Below are positions 18,514 to 27,662 of a stretch of 64,000 nucleotides of DNA, piece by piece (position 1 is the first letter of the stretch; each line of letters opens with the position of its first letter). Source of the stretch: Pseudomonas fluorescens (lineage in GTDB: Bacteria > Pseudomonadota > Gammaproteobacteria > Pseudomonadales > Pseudomonadaceae); contig NZ_JAGGOF010000040.1 of the NCBI RefSeq assembly GCF_018614775.1, positions 1 through 64,000 of the forward strand, in the 5' to 3' direction. A program made the position numbers and the translations under genes. The notes under the pieces are model-generated. The model ran no database searches. It had not been told where the DNA came from and worked only from the letters and a program-made list of their open reading frames with translations.

Positions 18514-19593
18514 ATGACCGCCATCCACATCAAGTTCCCCGCCCTCACCCTCAAGGCCGGCCCCCGTGCGTTCGCGCGCATTCGCGAGGCCGGCCTGAAC
18601 GCCGCCGACGTCGGCACGTTGCCAGGCGCCGCTGGAGGACCGAAGGCGTTGGGCATCCAAGGGCTGGACCTGGCGCTGTTCGGCGAATGGCTGCCCGCCG
18701 CGCCTCGGGAACGCTCGTTGATCGGCGCTTCGGTGGGTTCCTGGCGCTTCGCCAGCGCCTGCCTGCCGGATGCCGCCGAGGGGATCCGACGCCTGGGCAC
18801 CTTGTACAATGCGCAGAGCTTCGCCAAAGGCGTGACCATGGCCGGCGTCAGCCAGAGTTCGCAACGCATGCTCGACGATCTGCTCGAAGGCCGCGACAGC
18901 GCGATCCTCGACAACCCGCACTATCGACTCAACATCATGGTGGTCAAGAGCCACGGTTTGCTGGCGCAGGACCATCGCGGACGGTTGGGCCTGGGACTGT
19001 CCTCGGTGCTCGCCGACAACCTGCGTGGCCGTGCGCGGTTGTCACGGCACTTCGAACGCTTGATCATCCATGACCCGCGTCTCGCCCCACCGCTGCATCC
19101 ATTGAAGGACTTTCCATCACGGTTCGTGCCTCTGGAGGCCGCCAACCTGCGCCAGGCGCTGCTGGCGTCGGGCTCGATCCCGATGGTGATGGAAGGCGTG
19201 CGCGACCTGCCCGGCGCCGGTGCCGGCACCTACCGCGACGGCGGCTTGCTGGATTATCACCTGGACCTGCCCTACAGCGGCGACGACATCGTGCTTTACC
19301 CGCACTTCACTGACCGGGTCATTCCCGGCTGGTTCGATAAAGGTCTGCCGTGGCGCCGGGGCAACACCGAACGCCTGCGGGACGTGCTGTTGCTGGCGCC
19401 ATCGCGTGAATACCTGGCCCGCCTGCCCTACGGCAAGCTGCCGGACCGTAACGACTTCAAGCGTTTCATGGGGGATGACCCGAGCCGCCGCAAATACTGG
19501 CGTACGGCGATGGACGAGAGTCGCCGGCTCGGTGACGAGTTTCTCGAACTGACGGCCAGCGGTGGCCTGGGCGAGCGTTTGCTGACCCTTTAG
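18514..19593 (+). CDS. Patatin-like phospholipase family protein
   Basis: A 359-residue patatin-fold acyl hydrolase. The oxyanion loop [10 protein letters not shown] is near residue 38, the nucleophile elbow G-A-S73-V-G-S follows, and the catalytic aspartate is in [10 protein letters not shown], giving the Ser/Asp dyad of the family. There is no signal peptide or membrane segment, so it is probably cytoplasmic. It likely cleaves fatty acyl esters from lipids; the substrate is unknown. It is divergent from the PepSY/two-component operon with a REPIN between them. Confidence 0.85.
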   Translation: MTAIHIKFPALTLKAGPRAFARIREAGLNAADVGTLPGAAGGPKALGIQGLDLALFGEWLPAAPRERSLIGASVGSWRFASACLPDAAEGIRRLGTLYNAQSFAKGVTMAGVSQSSQRMLDDLLEGRDSAILDNPHYRLNIMVVKSHGLLAQDHRGRLGLGLSSVLADNLRGRARLSRHFERLIIHDPRLAPPLHPLKDFPSRFVPLEAANLRQALLASGSIPMVMEGVRDLPGAGAGTYRDGGLLDYHLDLPYSGDDIVLYPHFTDRVIPGWFDKGLPWRRGNTERLRDVLLLAPSREYLARLPYGKLPDRNDFKRFMGDDPSRRKYWRTAMDESRRLGDEFLELTASGGLGERLLTL

Positions 19594-19676
19594 TCAGCAC
19601 GGTCGCGCAGCGCCGCAAGCAAACTGATAAACTGCGCCGCCTGCCTTGCGACCGATATTTCAAAGAGCCCGAACCT

Positions 19677-20033
19677 GTGGAAATCTTCAAAGAATTTACC
19701 TTCGAATCCGCCCACCGCCTGCCCCACGTGCCGGACGGCCACAAGTGCGGGCGCCTTCACGGGCATTCATTCAAAGTGGCGATCCACCTGAGCGGCGACA
19801 TTGATCCGCACACCGGCTGGATCCGTGACTTTTCTGAAATCAAGGCGATCTTCAAGCCGCTCTACGAGCGCCTGGACCACAACTACCTCAACGACATCCC
19901 CGGCCTGGAAAACCCCACCAGCGAAGTCCTCGCCAAGTGGATCTGGAACGAGTTGAAGCCGTTGCTGCCGGAACTCAGCGCCATCCGCATCCATGAGACA
20001 TGCACCAGCGGCTGCATTTATCACGGCGAATAA
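19677..20033 (+). CDS. queD: 6-carboxy-5,6,7,8-tetrahydropterin synthase
   Basis: A 118-residue QueD/6-pyruvoyl-tetrahydropterin synthase family enzyme, converting 7,8-dihydroneopterin triphosphate to 6-carboxytetrahydropterin in queuosine synthesis. Zinc ligands His13, His28 and His30 (ESAHRL, LHGHSF), the nucleophile Cys24 (HKCGRLHGH), and the C-terminal E-T-x-T/C-S-G-C-x-Y segment are all present. It starts with GTG ([15 protein letters not shown]); length is normal. The only queuosine gene in the window. Confidence 0.92.
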   Translation: MEIFKEFTFESAHRLPHVPDGHKCGRLHGHSFKVAIHLSGDIDPHTGWIRDFSEIKAIFKPLYERLDHNYLNDIPGLENPTSEVLAKWIWNELKPLLPELSAIRIHETCTSGCIYHGE

Positions 20034-20064
20034 AACGGTCCCTCCAGAAGAAATCCGTATCCCT

Positions 20065-20151
20065 GTGGGAGCGAGCCTGCTCGCGATGGCGGCCTATCAG
20101 TTGAAATGAATGCGGCTGATCCGGCGCCATCGCGAGCAGGCTCGCTCCCAC
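20065..20151. repeat. REPIN 8
   Basis: Inverted REP cores at 20065-20087 and 20129-20151 between queD and codB. Confidence 0.9.
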
Positions 20152-20326
20152 AAAGAGCACGCGCACACAATGAGAACCGTGTTCCAATTTGAACCACCCC
20201 CCGCACCGCTTTCGCGCCTTTCTCCCGCCTGATTCCCTGGATTGTCTATACATAACCTCGCGATCACTCGCTTGGCACGGCCGCTGCACGCTTGCGACAT
20301 CTCCCCTCCCGCGCAAGGACCGCCAC

Positions 20327-21598
20327 ATGACTCAGAATGAATCGGGCAACGACTACCCTTTGAGCGAAGTACCGATGCACGCCCGCAAAGGCCTGGCCTC
20401 CACGGCCATGGTGCTGCTGGGCTTCACCTTTTTCACCGCGACGATGTTTGCCGGGGGCAAGCTGGGCGTGGCGTTCGGTTTTGCCGAGATGCTCACCGTG
20501 ATCGTGATCGGCAATCTGTTGCTGGGGCTCTACGCCGCGGGCCTGGGTTACATCGCCTTCAAGAGCGGGCTCAACTCGGTCTTGATGGGGCGTTTCTGTT
20601 TTGGTGAGGTGGGCAGCAAGCTCAGCGACCTGATCCTGGGCTTCACCCAGATCGGCTGGTATGCCTGGGGCACGGCGACCGCCGCCGTCGTACTGGGCAG
20701 ATATTTCGAGCTGGGCGAAGGCACGGTGCTGGGCCTGATGGTGCTCTTCGGCCTGGGTTTCTGCGCCACGGCCTACGTCGGTTATCGCGGCCTGGAAATC
20801 CTCTCCTACATCGCCGTGCCGGCCATGATGTTGTTGCTGATGCTGTCAATGTGGGTGGCAACGGTGAAGGTCGGTGGCCTGGAGGGTTTGCTGGCGGTGG
20901 TGCCCACGGGAAGCCTCGATGGGTCCACCGCGATCACCCTGGTATTCGGCACCTTCGTCAGTGGTGCAACCCAGGCGACCAATTGGACGCGATTTTCCCG
21001 TTCGGCCAGGGTCGCGGTGCTGGCGAGCCTGATCGGCTTCTTCCTCGGCAATGGTCTGATGGTGCTGATCGGCGCTTACGGGGCCATTGTCTATCAGCAG
21101 CCCGACGTGGTCGAAGTGCTGCTGTTGCAAGGCTTCGCCATGGCGGCGATGGCGATGCTGCTGCTCAACATCTGGAGCACCCAGGACAACACCATCTACA
21201 ACTTCGCCGTGGCCGGGTGCAACCTGCTGCGTACCCGCCGGCGCAAGACCGTGACCCTGGGCGGCGCGGTGATCGGCACCCTGCTGGCGCTGCTGGGCAT
21301 GTACGACATGCTGGTGCCGTACCTGATCCTGCTGGGCACGGTGATCCCGCCGATTGGCGGCGTGATCATGGCCGATTTCTTTTTCCGCTGGCGCGGTCGT
21401 TACCCACGCCTGGCCGACACGCAACTGCCGGCGTTCAACTGGCCGGGGTTGGTTGCCTATGGGCTGGGGACCGTCGCCGCGTTCAATTCGCCCTGGGTGG
21501 CGCCACTGGTAGGAATCGCCACCGGCGCGCTAACGTATGTGCTATTGATCGGCGTCATGGGTACCCGCACCGCTGATGCACCCCTACAAGACCTCTAA
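20327..21598 (+). CDS. codB: Cytosine permease
   Basis: A 423-residue NCS1-family nucleobase:cation symporter with about 12 membrane segments. The N-terminal YPLSEVPMHARKG and the glycine-rich TM1 (FTATMFAGGKLGVAFGF) are typical of CodB, and FVSGATQATNWTRF in the middle is a substrate-site region. It begins 12 bases after an AAGGA site; the frame is open 46 codons upstream without homology. It is followed after 12 bases by cytosine deaminase, so import and deamination form one operon for pyrimidine salvage. Confidence 0.93.
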   Translation: MTQNESGNDYPLSEVPMHARKGLASTAMVLLGFTFFTATMFAGGKLGVAFGFAEMLTVIVIGNLLLGLYAAGLGYIAFKSGLNSVLMGRFCFGEVGSKLSDLILGFTQIGWYAWGTATAAVVLGRYFELGEGTVLGLMVLFGLGFCATAYVGYRGLEILSYIAVPAMMLLLMLSMWVATVKVGGLEGLLAVVPTGSLDGSTAITLVFGTFVSGATQATNWTRFSRSARVAVLASLIGFFLGNGLMVLIGAYGAIVYQQPDVVEVLLLQGFAMAAMAMLLLNIWSTQDNTIYNFAVAGCNLLRTRRRKTVTLGGAVIGTLLALLGMYDMLVPYLILLGTVIPPIGGVIMADFFFRWRGRYPRLADTQLPAFNWPGLVAYGLGTVAAFNSPWVAPLVGIATGALTYVLLIGVMGTRTADAPLQDL

Positions 21599-21610
21599 AG
21601 GACTCGCCTG

Positions 21611-22858
21611 ATGCACATCATCAACGCCCGCCTGCGCAACCGCGAAGGCTTGCATGAACTGCACCTGGAAAATGGCCTGATCGCCAGCGTCGCCCGTCAG
21701 ACCGAGGCCCCCAGTCTCGGGCCGCAGGACCTCGATGCCGGCGGCAACCTGGTGGTGCCACCCTTTGTCGAGCCGCACATTCACCTGGACGCCACCCTCA
21801 CCGCCGGCGAGCCGCGCTGGAACATGAGCGGCACCTTGTTCGAAGGCATCGAGTGCTGGGGCGAACGCAAGGCCACCATCACCGAAGAAGACACCCGGAC
21901 CCGCGCCAGGAAAACCATCCAGGCCCTCGCCGCCCACGGCATCCAGCACGTGCGTACCCACGTCGACGTCACCGACCCCGAGCTCACCGCCCTCAAGGCG
22001 ATGCTGCAGGTGCGTGAGGAAAGCCGTCACCTGATCGACATGCAGATCGTCGCGTTTCCCCAGGAAGGCATCGAGTCCTACCGCAACGGCCGCGAGCTGA
22101 TGGAAGAAGCGATCCGCATGGGCGCCGATGTGGTGGGTGGTATTCCGCACTTCGAATACACTCGCGACCAGGGCGTCAGCTCGGTGAAGTTCCTGATGGA
22201 CTTGGCCGAACGCACCGGCTGCCTGGTGGATGTGCACTGCGATGAAACCGACGATCCGCACTCGCGCTTTCTCGAAGTGCTTGCCGAAGAAGCCCGCAGC
22301 CGCGACATGGGCTCCCGGGTCACCGCCAGCCACACCACCGCCATGGGGTCCTACGATAACGCCTACTGCGCCAAGCTGTTCCGCTTGCTCGGGCACTCGG
22401 GCATCAGCTTCGTTTCCTGCCCCACCGAAAGCATTCATCTGCAAGGCCGCTTCGACACCTTCCCCAAACGCCGCGGCGTCACCCGGGTCAATGAATTGCT
22501 CGAAGCCGGGATGAACGTGTGTTTCGGCCAGGACTCCATCGTCGACCCTTGGTACCCCCTGGGCAACGGCAACATCCTGCGGGTCCTGGAAGCCGGGCTG
22601 CACATTTGCCACATGCTCGGCTACCGCAACCTGCAGAGCGCCCTCGACCTGGTGACCGACAACAGCGCCAAGGCCATGGCCCTGGGCGAGCGCTACGGGC
22701 TGGAACCCGGCCGCCCGGCGAACCTGCTGATCCTCTCGGCCGACAGCGACTACGAAGTGATCCGCAGCCAGGGATTGCCGCTCTACTCGATCCGCAACGG
22801 TGAAGTGTTGATGAAGCGGCAGATGCCGGTGGTGGAGTTTGCGGCGACGGTGGGTTGA
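21611..22858 (+). CDS. codA: Cytosine deaminase
   Basis: A 415-residue amidohydrolase that deaminates cytosine to uracil. Metal-binding residues are seen in order: PHIHLDAT (His56, His58), VDVHCDETDDPHS, a histidine in ASHTTAMGSYD, and an aspartate in CFGQDSIVDPWYPLG. Length and motif order match E. coli CodA. Second gene of the codBA operon; uracil produced here enters UMP salvage. Confidence 0.96.
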   Translation: MHIINARLRNREGLHELHLENGLIASVARQTEAPSLGPQDLDAGGNLVVPPFVEPHIHLDATLTAGEPRWNMSGTLFEGIECWGERKATITEEDTRTRARKTIQALAAHGIQHVRTHVDVTDPELTALKAMLQVREESRHLIDMQIVAFPQEGIESYRNGRELMEEAIRMGADVVGGIPHFEYTRDQGVSSVKFLMDLAERTGCLVDVHCDETDDPHSRFLEVLAEEARSRDMGSRVTASHTTAMGSYDNAYCAKLFRLLGHSGISFVSCPTESIHLQGRFDTFPKRRGVTRVNELLEAGMNVCFGQDSIVDPWYPLGNGNILRVLEAGLHICHMLGYRNLQSALDLVTDNSAKAMALGERYGLEPGRPANLLILSADSDYEVIRSQGLPLYSIRNGEVLMKRQMPVVEFAATVG

Positions 22859-22903
22859 CAGTAGCAGTGGGTCAGTTGCATTAAGGTTGGATGTGCCGCC
22901 GCT

Positions 22904-22996
22904 ATCGCGAGCAGGCTCGCTCCCACAGGGGACAGTGCCAGACACAATAATATGTGCCCCCTGAAGATCCAATGTGGGAGCGAGCCTGCTCGCGAT
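22904..22996. repeat. REPIN 9
   Basis: Inverted REP cores at 22904-22926 and 22974-22996 between convergent codA and the DapF-like gene. Confidence 0.9.
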
Positions 22997-23027
22997 AGCG
23001 TCATCCGCTCCAACACAGAAATATCAG

Positions 23028-24017
23028 CTAGAGCTCCCGCGCCACCCCAAACAAACTGACCCGCACCAGCTCCCCAGCCTGCTCCTGCAACAGGATCGGC
23101 GCCGTGCCGCCCGGCATCACCACCCTCACCGGCCCCGCCTTTACCCACCCCACCCGCCAGGCAGCGCTCGCCACGGCGCTGGCGCTGGTGCCCGAGGAGG
23201 CGGTAGGCCCTTCGCCCCGCTCAAATACCCTCGCAGCGATTCGTCCCTCGGCTTCAAGCCAGGCCCATTGCAGGTTCACCCCCGCCAGGCATGGAATCCC
23301 CGCGCCACCGGGCGCGGCATAGGCGATGCGGGTCAGGCTTTCAGAAAGGACCGGGGCGCGCATCTGCGCGTTGCTCGGCAGCGCAGCAGCGCCGTCCACC
23401 AATGTCACGCAATGCGGGTTGCCGATATTCACGAACTGGCTGTAGCCCCACCCCGGATTCAACGCATTGAGCGCCGCCACTCGACTGACTTCGCGCTGGT
23501 TGAAGCGCACGTTTTCCAACGGTTGCGCGGCGACGGCTCGCGGTCCGAACAACGGTTGTCCCAGGTTCAGCCAGAAACCCTGCTCACCCTCGAACTCAGC
23601 GGCTCGCACCGACGTTTGCAGCGGTGACAGGCCATCGTGTTTGTCGTGATGAACCTGCAACACACAATCATCCTTCCCCGGCATCAGGCCCTGCGCCTGC
23701 AAAGCCTGGGAGAATATCGTCAGGCCGTTGCCGCTGCGCTCGGCCAGGGTGCCGTCGGTGTTGACGATCAGCACGTCGAAGGGCGGCTCGCTCTGGAACG
23801 GCCCGATCAGCAGACCGTCGCTGCGATGGGCCTTGGCGCCCGGCGGTTGCTCACCCGGCGCCCAGGCGCAGAACGCGTGCACGGCAGCCATGGCCCAGGA
23901 CTCGCGGGCCTGTGCCGCCAGGGCCGCCGATGGCGGTAAGTCCACACCCTGGGCACGAACCCGTTGCGGTGAAACCACACCATAGATATTGCCGCGTGCA
24001 TCATAAAACTGCGTCAT
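23028..24017 (-). CDS. Diaminopimelate-epimerase-like protein lacking both catalytic cysteines
   Basis: A 329-residue protein with the two-lobed DapF fold. DapF-type landmarks are kept: N-T-D-G-T-x-A-E-x-S-G-N-G near residue 95, FVNIGNPHCVTLVD near 200, and FERGEGPTASSGTSASA near 275. In true DapF the two catalytic residues are cysteines, in CGNG and ACGTG; here they are Ser95 and Ser275. A proton-shuttling epimerase is therefore unlikely. It may have another isomerase or binding role, or be a pseudoenzyme; the housekeeping dapF must be elsewhere. A single gene, convergent with codA. Confidence 0.75.
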   Translation of the reverse strand: MTQFYDARGNIYGVVSPQRVRAQGVDLPPSAALAAQARESWAMAAVHAFCAWAPGEQPPGAKAHRSDGLLIGPFQSEPPFDVLIVNTDGTLAERSGNGLTIFSQALQAQGLMPGKDDCVLQVHHDKHDGLSPLQTSVRAAEFEGEQGFWLNLGQPLFGPRAVAAQPLENVRFNQREVSRVAALNALNPGWGYSQFVNIGNPHCVTLVDGAAALPSNAQMRAPVLSESLTRIAYAAPGGAGIPCLAGVNLQWAWLEAEGRIAARVFERGEGPTASSGTSASAVASAAWRVGWVKAGPVRVVMPGGTAPILLQEQAGELVRVSLFGVAREL

Positions 24018-24199
24018 GGACCCGATCCGCGATCAACCAGCAAGGGGCGCCACTGTATGCCGTTCACGCCCGCTGGAGCAAAGCCTGCTCGCGCCGCAGG
24101 TGCATCGGTTAGCACCTTGGGGTCGCGGAGCGGTCAGTGGATATGCCAGCATAGGCCTGCGCCCACATCACCGCATCGCACGCCAACCAAGGACGATTC

Positions 24200-25351
24200 A
24201 TGACCGCCATCACGCCCCCACCCACCTTTGCTCCCGGACGCCTGGAACAGATGTCCACCCGCATCGCCTACCTCATCGCCGGCATCGGCATCGCCGCCTG
24301 GGCACCGCTGGTGCCGTACGCCAAGGTGCGGGCGAACCTGGACGAAGGCACCCTCGGCTTGCTGTTGCTGTGCCTGGGCGTGGGATCGATCCTGGCGATG
24401 CCGGTTTCCGGCGCACTGGCGGCGCGGTTCGGCTGCCGTCGGGTACTCAGCGGCGGCACGCTCCTGATCTGCCTGGCGCTGCCCCTGCTGGCGACGATGA
24501 CCTCGTTCCCCTGGCTGGTGGCGGCGTTGTTCCTGTTTGGCGCCGGGCTCGGCACGGTGGATTCCACCGTGAACCTGCAAGCGGTGATCGTCGAGCGGGC
24601 CAGCGGCAAGACCATGATGTCGGGTTTCCATGGCATGTTCAGCCTCGGCGGCATCATCGGTGCCGCCGGGGTAAGCGCCCTGCTCGGCCTGGGGCTTTCC
24701 CCCCTGGGCGCGACGCTGGTGGTCAACGGCGTGTTGCTGGTGGCGTTGTTCAAGGCAGCGCCGCATCTGCTGCCCTATGGCAGCGAAAGCTCGGGACCGG
24801 CGTTTGCCATCCCCCACGGTGTGGTGCTGTTTATCGGCGTCCTGTGTTTCATCGTGTTCCTGGCTGAAGGCGCAGTGCTGGACTGGAGCGCGGTGTTCCT
24901 GACCACCGAGCGTGGAGTCGACACCGCTTACGCCGGGCTGGGGTATGCCGCCTTCGCGCTGACCATGACCGTTGGCCGGCTGACGGGTGACGCGGTGGTG
25001 CATCGCCTGGGCGCCAGGCGCGTGATCATCTACGGCGGCGCGACCGCTGCCGCCGGGTTCGTGCTGGCAACCCTGGCGCCGATGTGGCAAGCGGTGTTGC
25101 TGGGGTACGCGTTGGTGGGCGCCGGTTGTTCGAACATCGTGCCGGTGCTGTACACCGCCGTCGGCAAACAGACCCTGATGCCTGAAGCGATCGCCGTGCC
25201 GGCCATCACCACCATCGGCTACGCCGGCATCCTCGCCGGCCCCGCGCTGATCGGCTTCGTTGCCCATGGCAGCAGCTTGAGCGTGGCTTTCGGGTTGATT
25301 GCGTTATCGCTGGTGGCGGTGGCGGGCAGTGGGAAAGTGTTGAAGGTCTGA
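24200..25351 (+). CDS. MFS transporter (YbjJ-like)
   Basis: A 383-residue major-facilitator protein with about 12 membrane segments and a short cytoplasmic N-terminus. The loop GALAARFGCRRVLSGG after TM2 is the MFS A-motif, and the GFHGMFSLGGIIGA helix is typical of the YbjJ/FucP-like sugar or small-solute branch. The ATG has AAGGA 9 bases upstream. It is divergent from the DapF-like gene with a 182-base gap. The substrate is unknown. Confidence 0.85.
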   Translation: MTAITPPPTFAPGRLEQMSTRIAYLIAGIGIAAWAPLVPYAKVRANLDEGTLGLLLLCLGVGSILAMPVSGALAARFGCRRVLSGGTLLICLALPLLATMTSFPWLVAALFLFGAGLGTVDSTVNLQAVIVERASGKTMMSGFHGMFSLGGIIGAAGVSALLGLGLSPLGATLVVNGVLLVALFKAAPHLLPYGSESSGPAFAIPHGVVLFIGVLCFIVFLAEGAVLDWSAVFLTTERGVDTAYAGLGYAAFALTMTVGRLTGDAVVHRLGARRVIIYGGATAAAGFVLATLAPMWQAVLLGYALVGAGCSNIVPVLYTAVGKQTLMPEAIAVPAITTIGYAGILAGPALIGFVAHGSSLSVAFGLIALSLVAVAGSGKVLKV

Positions 25352-25384
25352 GCCTTCGTTACCTGGCAGGGCAGCAATACCTGC

Positions 25385-25471
25385 GTGGGAGCGAGCCTGC
25401 TCGCGATAGCTGAGTGTCAGCCGGCATTCATTCGACTGATACACCGCAATCGCGAGCAGGCTCGCTCCCAC
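25385..25471. repeat. REPIN 10
   Basis: Inverted REP cores at 25385-25407 and 25449-25471. The spacer is nearly identical to REPIN 7. Confidence 0.9.
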
Positions 25472-25501
25472 AGGGAGGGATTTGCAGTTGGTTGCGGTGG
25501 C

Positions 25502-25942
25502 TTATGCCTCGGGCATCTTGCGGAAGCCTACCGCCAGGCGGTTCCAGCCGTTGATGGTGTTGATCGCCACGGTCAGGTCGACCATTTCCTTGGGGTTGAA
25601 ATGCTCGTTCAGCAGTTCGTAGTCGGCGTCCGGCGCATGGCTGTCACTCAGGCGGGTCAGGGCTTCGGTCCAGGCCAGCGCGGCGCGTTCGCGACCGGTG
25701 AAGAAGGGCGCTTCGCGCCAGGCGGTCACGGCGTACAGGCGACGTTCGGTCTCGCCGCCCTTGCGGGCGTCGGCGGTGTGCATGTCGATGCAGAAGGCAC
25801 AGCCGTTGATTTGCGAAGAACGCAGCTTGACCAGTTCGAGCAGGGACTTCTCCAGGCCCAGTTTCGAAACAGCGGTTTCCAGGGCCAGCATGGCCTTGAG
25901 AGCGTCAGGGGAGGCGGTGTAGAAATCGATACGCGGTTGCAT
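25502..25942 (-). CDS. Carboxymuconolactone decarboxylase family protein (AhpD-like)
   Basis: A 146-residue all-helical AhpD/CMD-fold protein. The motif K-L-R-S-S-Q-I-N-G-C-A-F-C-I-D-M-H at about residues 40-56 contains the CxxC and histidine of the alkylhydroperoxidase-like subgroup, which acts as a peroxidase or disulfide reductase rather than a decarboxylase. The start MQPRIDFYTASPD has GGAGC upstream; the longer frame adds 35 unrelated residues. A single gene in the cytoplasm; its partner reductase is unknown. Confidence 0.85.
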   Translation of the reverse strand: MQPRIDFYTASPDALKAMLALETAVSKLGLEKSLLELVKLRSSQINGCAFCIDMHTADARKGGETERRLYAVTAWREAPFFTGRERAALAWTEALTRLSDSHAPDADYELLNEHFNPKEMVDLTVAINTINGWNRLAVGFRKMPEA

Positions 25943-26071
25943 GGTGAGCTCCAGAACAATTGGGTGTAGCGCTACGGTAGCCCTGGCGTGGTGCGGGACA
26001 AATAGCCAATTGTTGGGAAGTCCGGGAGGCCAATGAAGCTCGATCACACACCGAACTCCAGCACCGATTCA

Positions 26072-27514
26072 TCAGGCCCGGGTACGCAGCCATTGCAGGA
26101 AGCGTTTCTTGGCAATCGGCTTGGGCATTTCGCGAGTCAGGTTCTGGGCCAGGTGCATGCGAAAATCCAGCAGGTTCTTCATGGCGTCGTTGATGTCGCG
26201 ACGAGCGTCGAGGCAGGGTTTGAGGTAGCTGTTCTCGATGCGGTAAAGGCTGCAGAAGGTCTTTGCCGAAAAATCCGCCAGTGTGGCCTGGTCAGCGACG
26301 ATACCCGCTTCGCCAATCACTTCACCCGGCCCCATGCGCCCACCTTCGAGTATCTGGCCGTTGCGCACGAGGGTCACGCTGACCACGCCAGACTCGATGA
26401 TGAACAGATGATCACTGACCTCCCCCGCCGGCAGGATCATGTCGCCGGCGCGGAAAGTCTGCAGGGTCATGTTCTGGCTGAAGGTGTCTTTTTCCTCCTG
26501 GCGCAGGGTGGAAAAAATGCTCGAGCTTTCCAGCAACGCCCTGGGCCGTGAGAACGCACTCGCGGACACACTTTCGGTGGTGGACAACAGGCTGATACCC
26601 GACGCCCGCAGATGCCGGAACGCCAGGTCGAACAGTTGATTGCGCACGTCACGCTTCTGGCTCATCGACGCCACGAACCCACTGATTTCGTACTCCGCCC
26701 CGCTACTGCTGGAGGTCTTGAGCGTGACGCAGGGGATCGGGCTGGCGAGCAGGCTACGGCAGCCGATCATCGCGCGCTCCAGCGCTTCGATGACCTTTTG
26801 CGGCCGGGCGTGCGGGCTGACCTGGACGCTGATGGACAAGCCATGCACGTCGCTGGGTCGGCTGAAGTTGATGACCTTGGCCTTGGCCGCCAAAGAGTTG
26901 GGGATCACCGCCATGCTGCCCTGGGCAGTCTGGAGCCGCGTGGCCCGCCAATCGATGTCGGTGACCCGGCCTTCGGTGCCGTCGATGGAAATCCAGTCAT
27001 CGAGTTGATAAGGCTTGGTGGTGTTGAGCACGATCCCGGAAAACACATCGCTCAGGGTGCTCTGCAAGGCCAGGCCGACGATGATTGCCATCGCGCCGGA
27101 CGTCGCCAGCACGCCCTTGACCGGTAAATCCAGCACATAGGCCAGGGCCGCGATGACGGCGATCAGGAAGATCACTGCACCGAGCAAATCCTGTAACAAC
27201 CGCCCGGTATGGCCGACCCGCTGCATCATCGCCGCGCCAATCAGCGCCGTCAGGGTTCGCGCGGCAAACAACCACCAGACAATCTGCAAACCGGTGGCCG
27301 CCAGGTGCCGCGGCACGTCGTCGACCCACTGCGCCGGCTCCATGGGGTTGAGGCCTTCGTTGAACAGCAGCACGCTGAACAACAAGAAAATCACCAGCCG
27401 CGCGCCGATTTTCCAATAGGCCCGCTCCGCGCTGACCAGTCGCCACAACAGAAGGTCGAGCACCAGCAGCACCAAGGCACAGAGCAGCGGGTGGTCGGAG
27501 ATCAGAGACGGCAT
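26072..27514 (-). CDS. MscS-type mechanosensitive channel with cyclic-nucleotide-binding-like domain
   Basis: A 480-residue inner-membrane protein. About four to five membrane segments occupy residues 8-165; the pore helix and MscS core is GVLATSGAMAIIVGLALQ followed by DVFSGIVLNTTKPYQLDDWI and the beta-domain. From about residue 340 to 465 there is a CNMP-binding-like beta-roll (FRAGDMILPAGEVSDHLFII, then PGEVIGEAGIVADQATLADF). This is the bCNG architecture. The arginine that normally contacts the nucleotide phosphate is a glutamine (ADQATL), so ligand binding is doubtful. The start MPSLISDH has GGAG upstream and is preferred over 15 extra codons. Confidence 0.85.
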   Translation of the reverse strand: MPSLISDHPLLCALVLLVLDLLLWRLVSAERAYWKIGARLVIFLLFSVLLFNEGLNPMEPAQWVDDVPRHLAATGLQIVWWLFAARTLTALIGAAMMQRVGHTGRLLQDLLGAVIFLIAVIAALAYVLDLPVKGVLATSGAMAIIVGLALQSTLSDVFSGIVLNTTKPYQLDDWISIDGTEGRVTDIDWRATRLQTAQGSMAVIPNSLAAKAKVINFSRPSDVHGLSISVQVSPHARPQKVIEALERAMIGCRSLLASPIPCVTLKTSSSSGAEYEISGFVASMSQKRDVRNQLFDLAFRHLRASGISLLSTTESVSASAFSRPRALLESSSIFSTLRQEEKDTFSQNMTLQTFRAGDMILPAGEVSDHLFIIESGVVSVTLVRNGQILEGGRMGPGEVIGEAGIVADQATLADFSAKTFCSLYRIENSYLKPCLDARRDINDAMKNLLDFRMHLAQNLTREMPKPIAKKRFLQWLRTRA

Positions 27515-27565
27515 CGGGACAGCTCCAGGAGGGTCATTGGCGCAGAGATTGGCACACAAATCCCT

Positions 27566-27652
27566 GTGGGAGCGAGCCTGCTCGCGATAGCGGTGTATCA
27601 GTCAACGCTGTATCAACAGACAAACCGTTATCGCGAGCAAGCTCGCTCCCAC
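27566..27652. repeat. REPIN 11
   Basis: Inverted REP cores at 27566-27588 and 27630-27652 (the second with AGCAAGCT), between the channel gene and pirin. Confidence 0.9.
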
Positions 27653-27662
27653 AGAGGGCAGG

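Noticed and set aside
24061..24100. Possible extra REP near GAGCAAAGCCTGCTCGCG
   Set aside because: Only half of one arm matches and there is no partner; too degenerate to list as a repeat.
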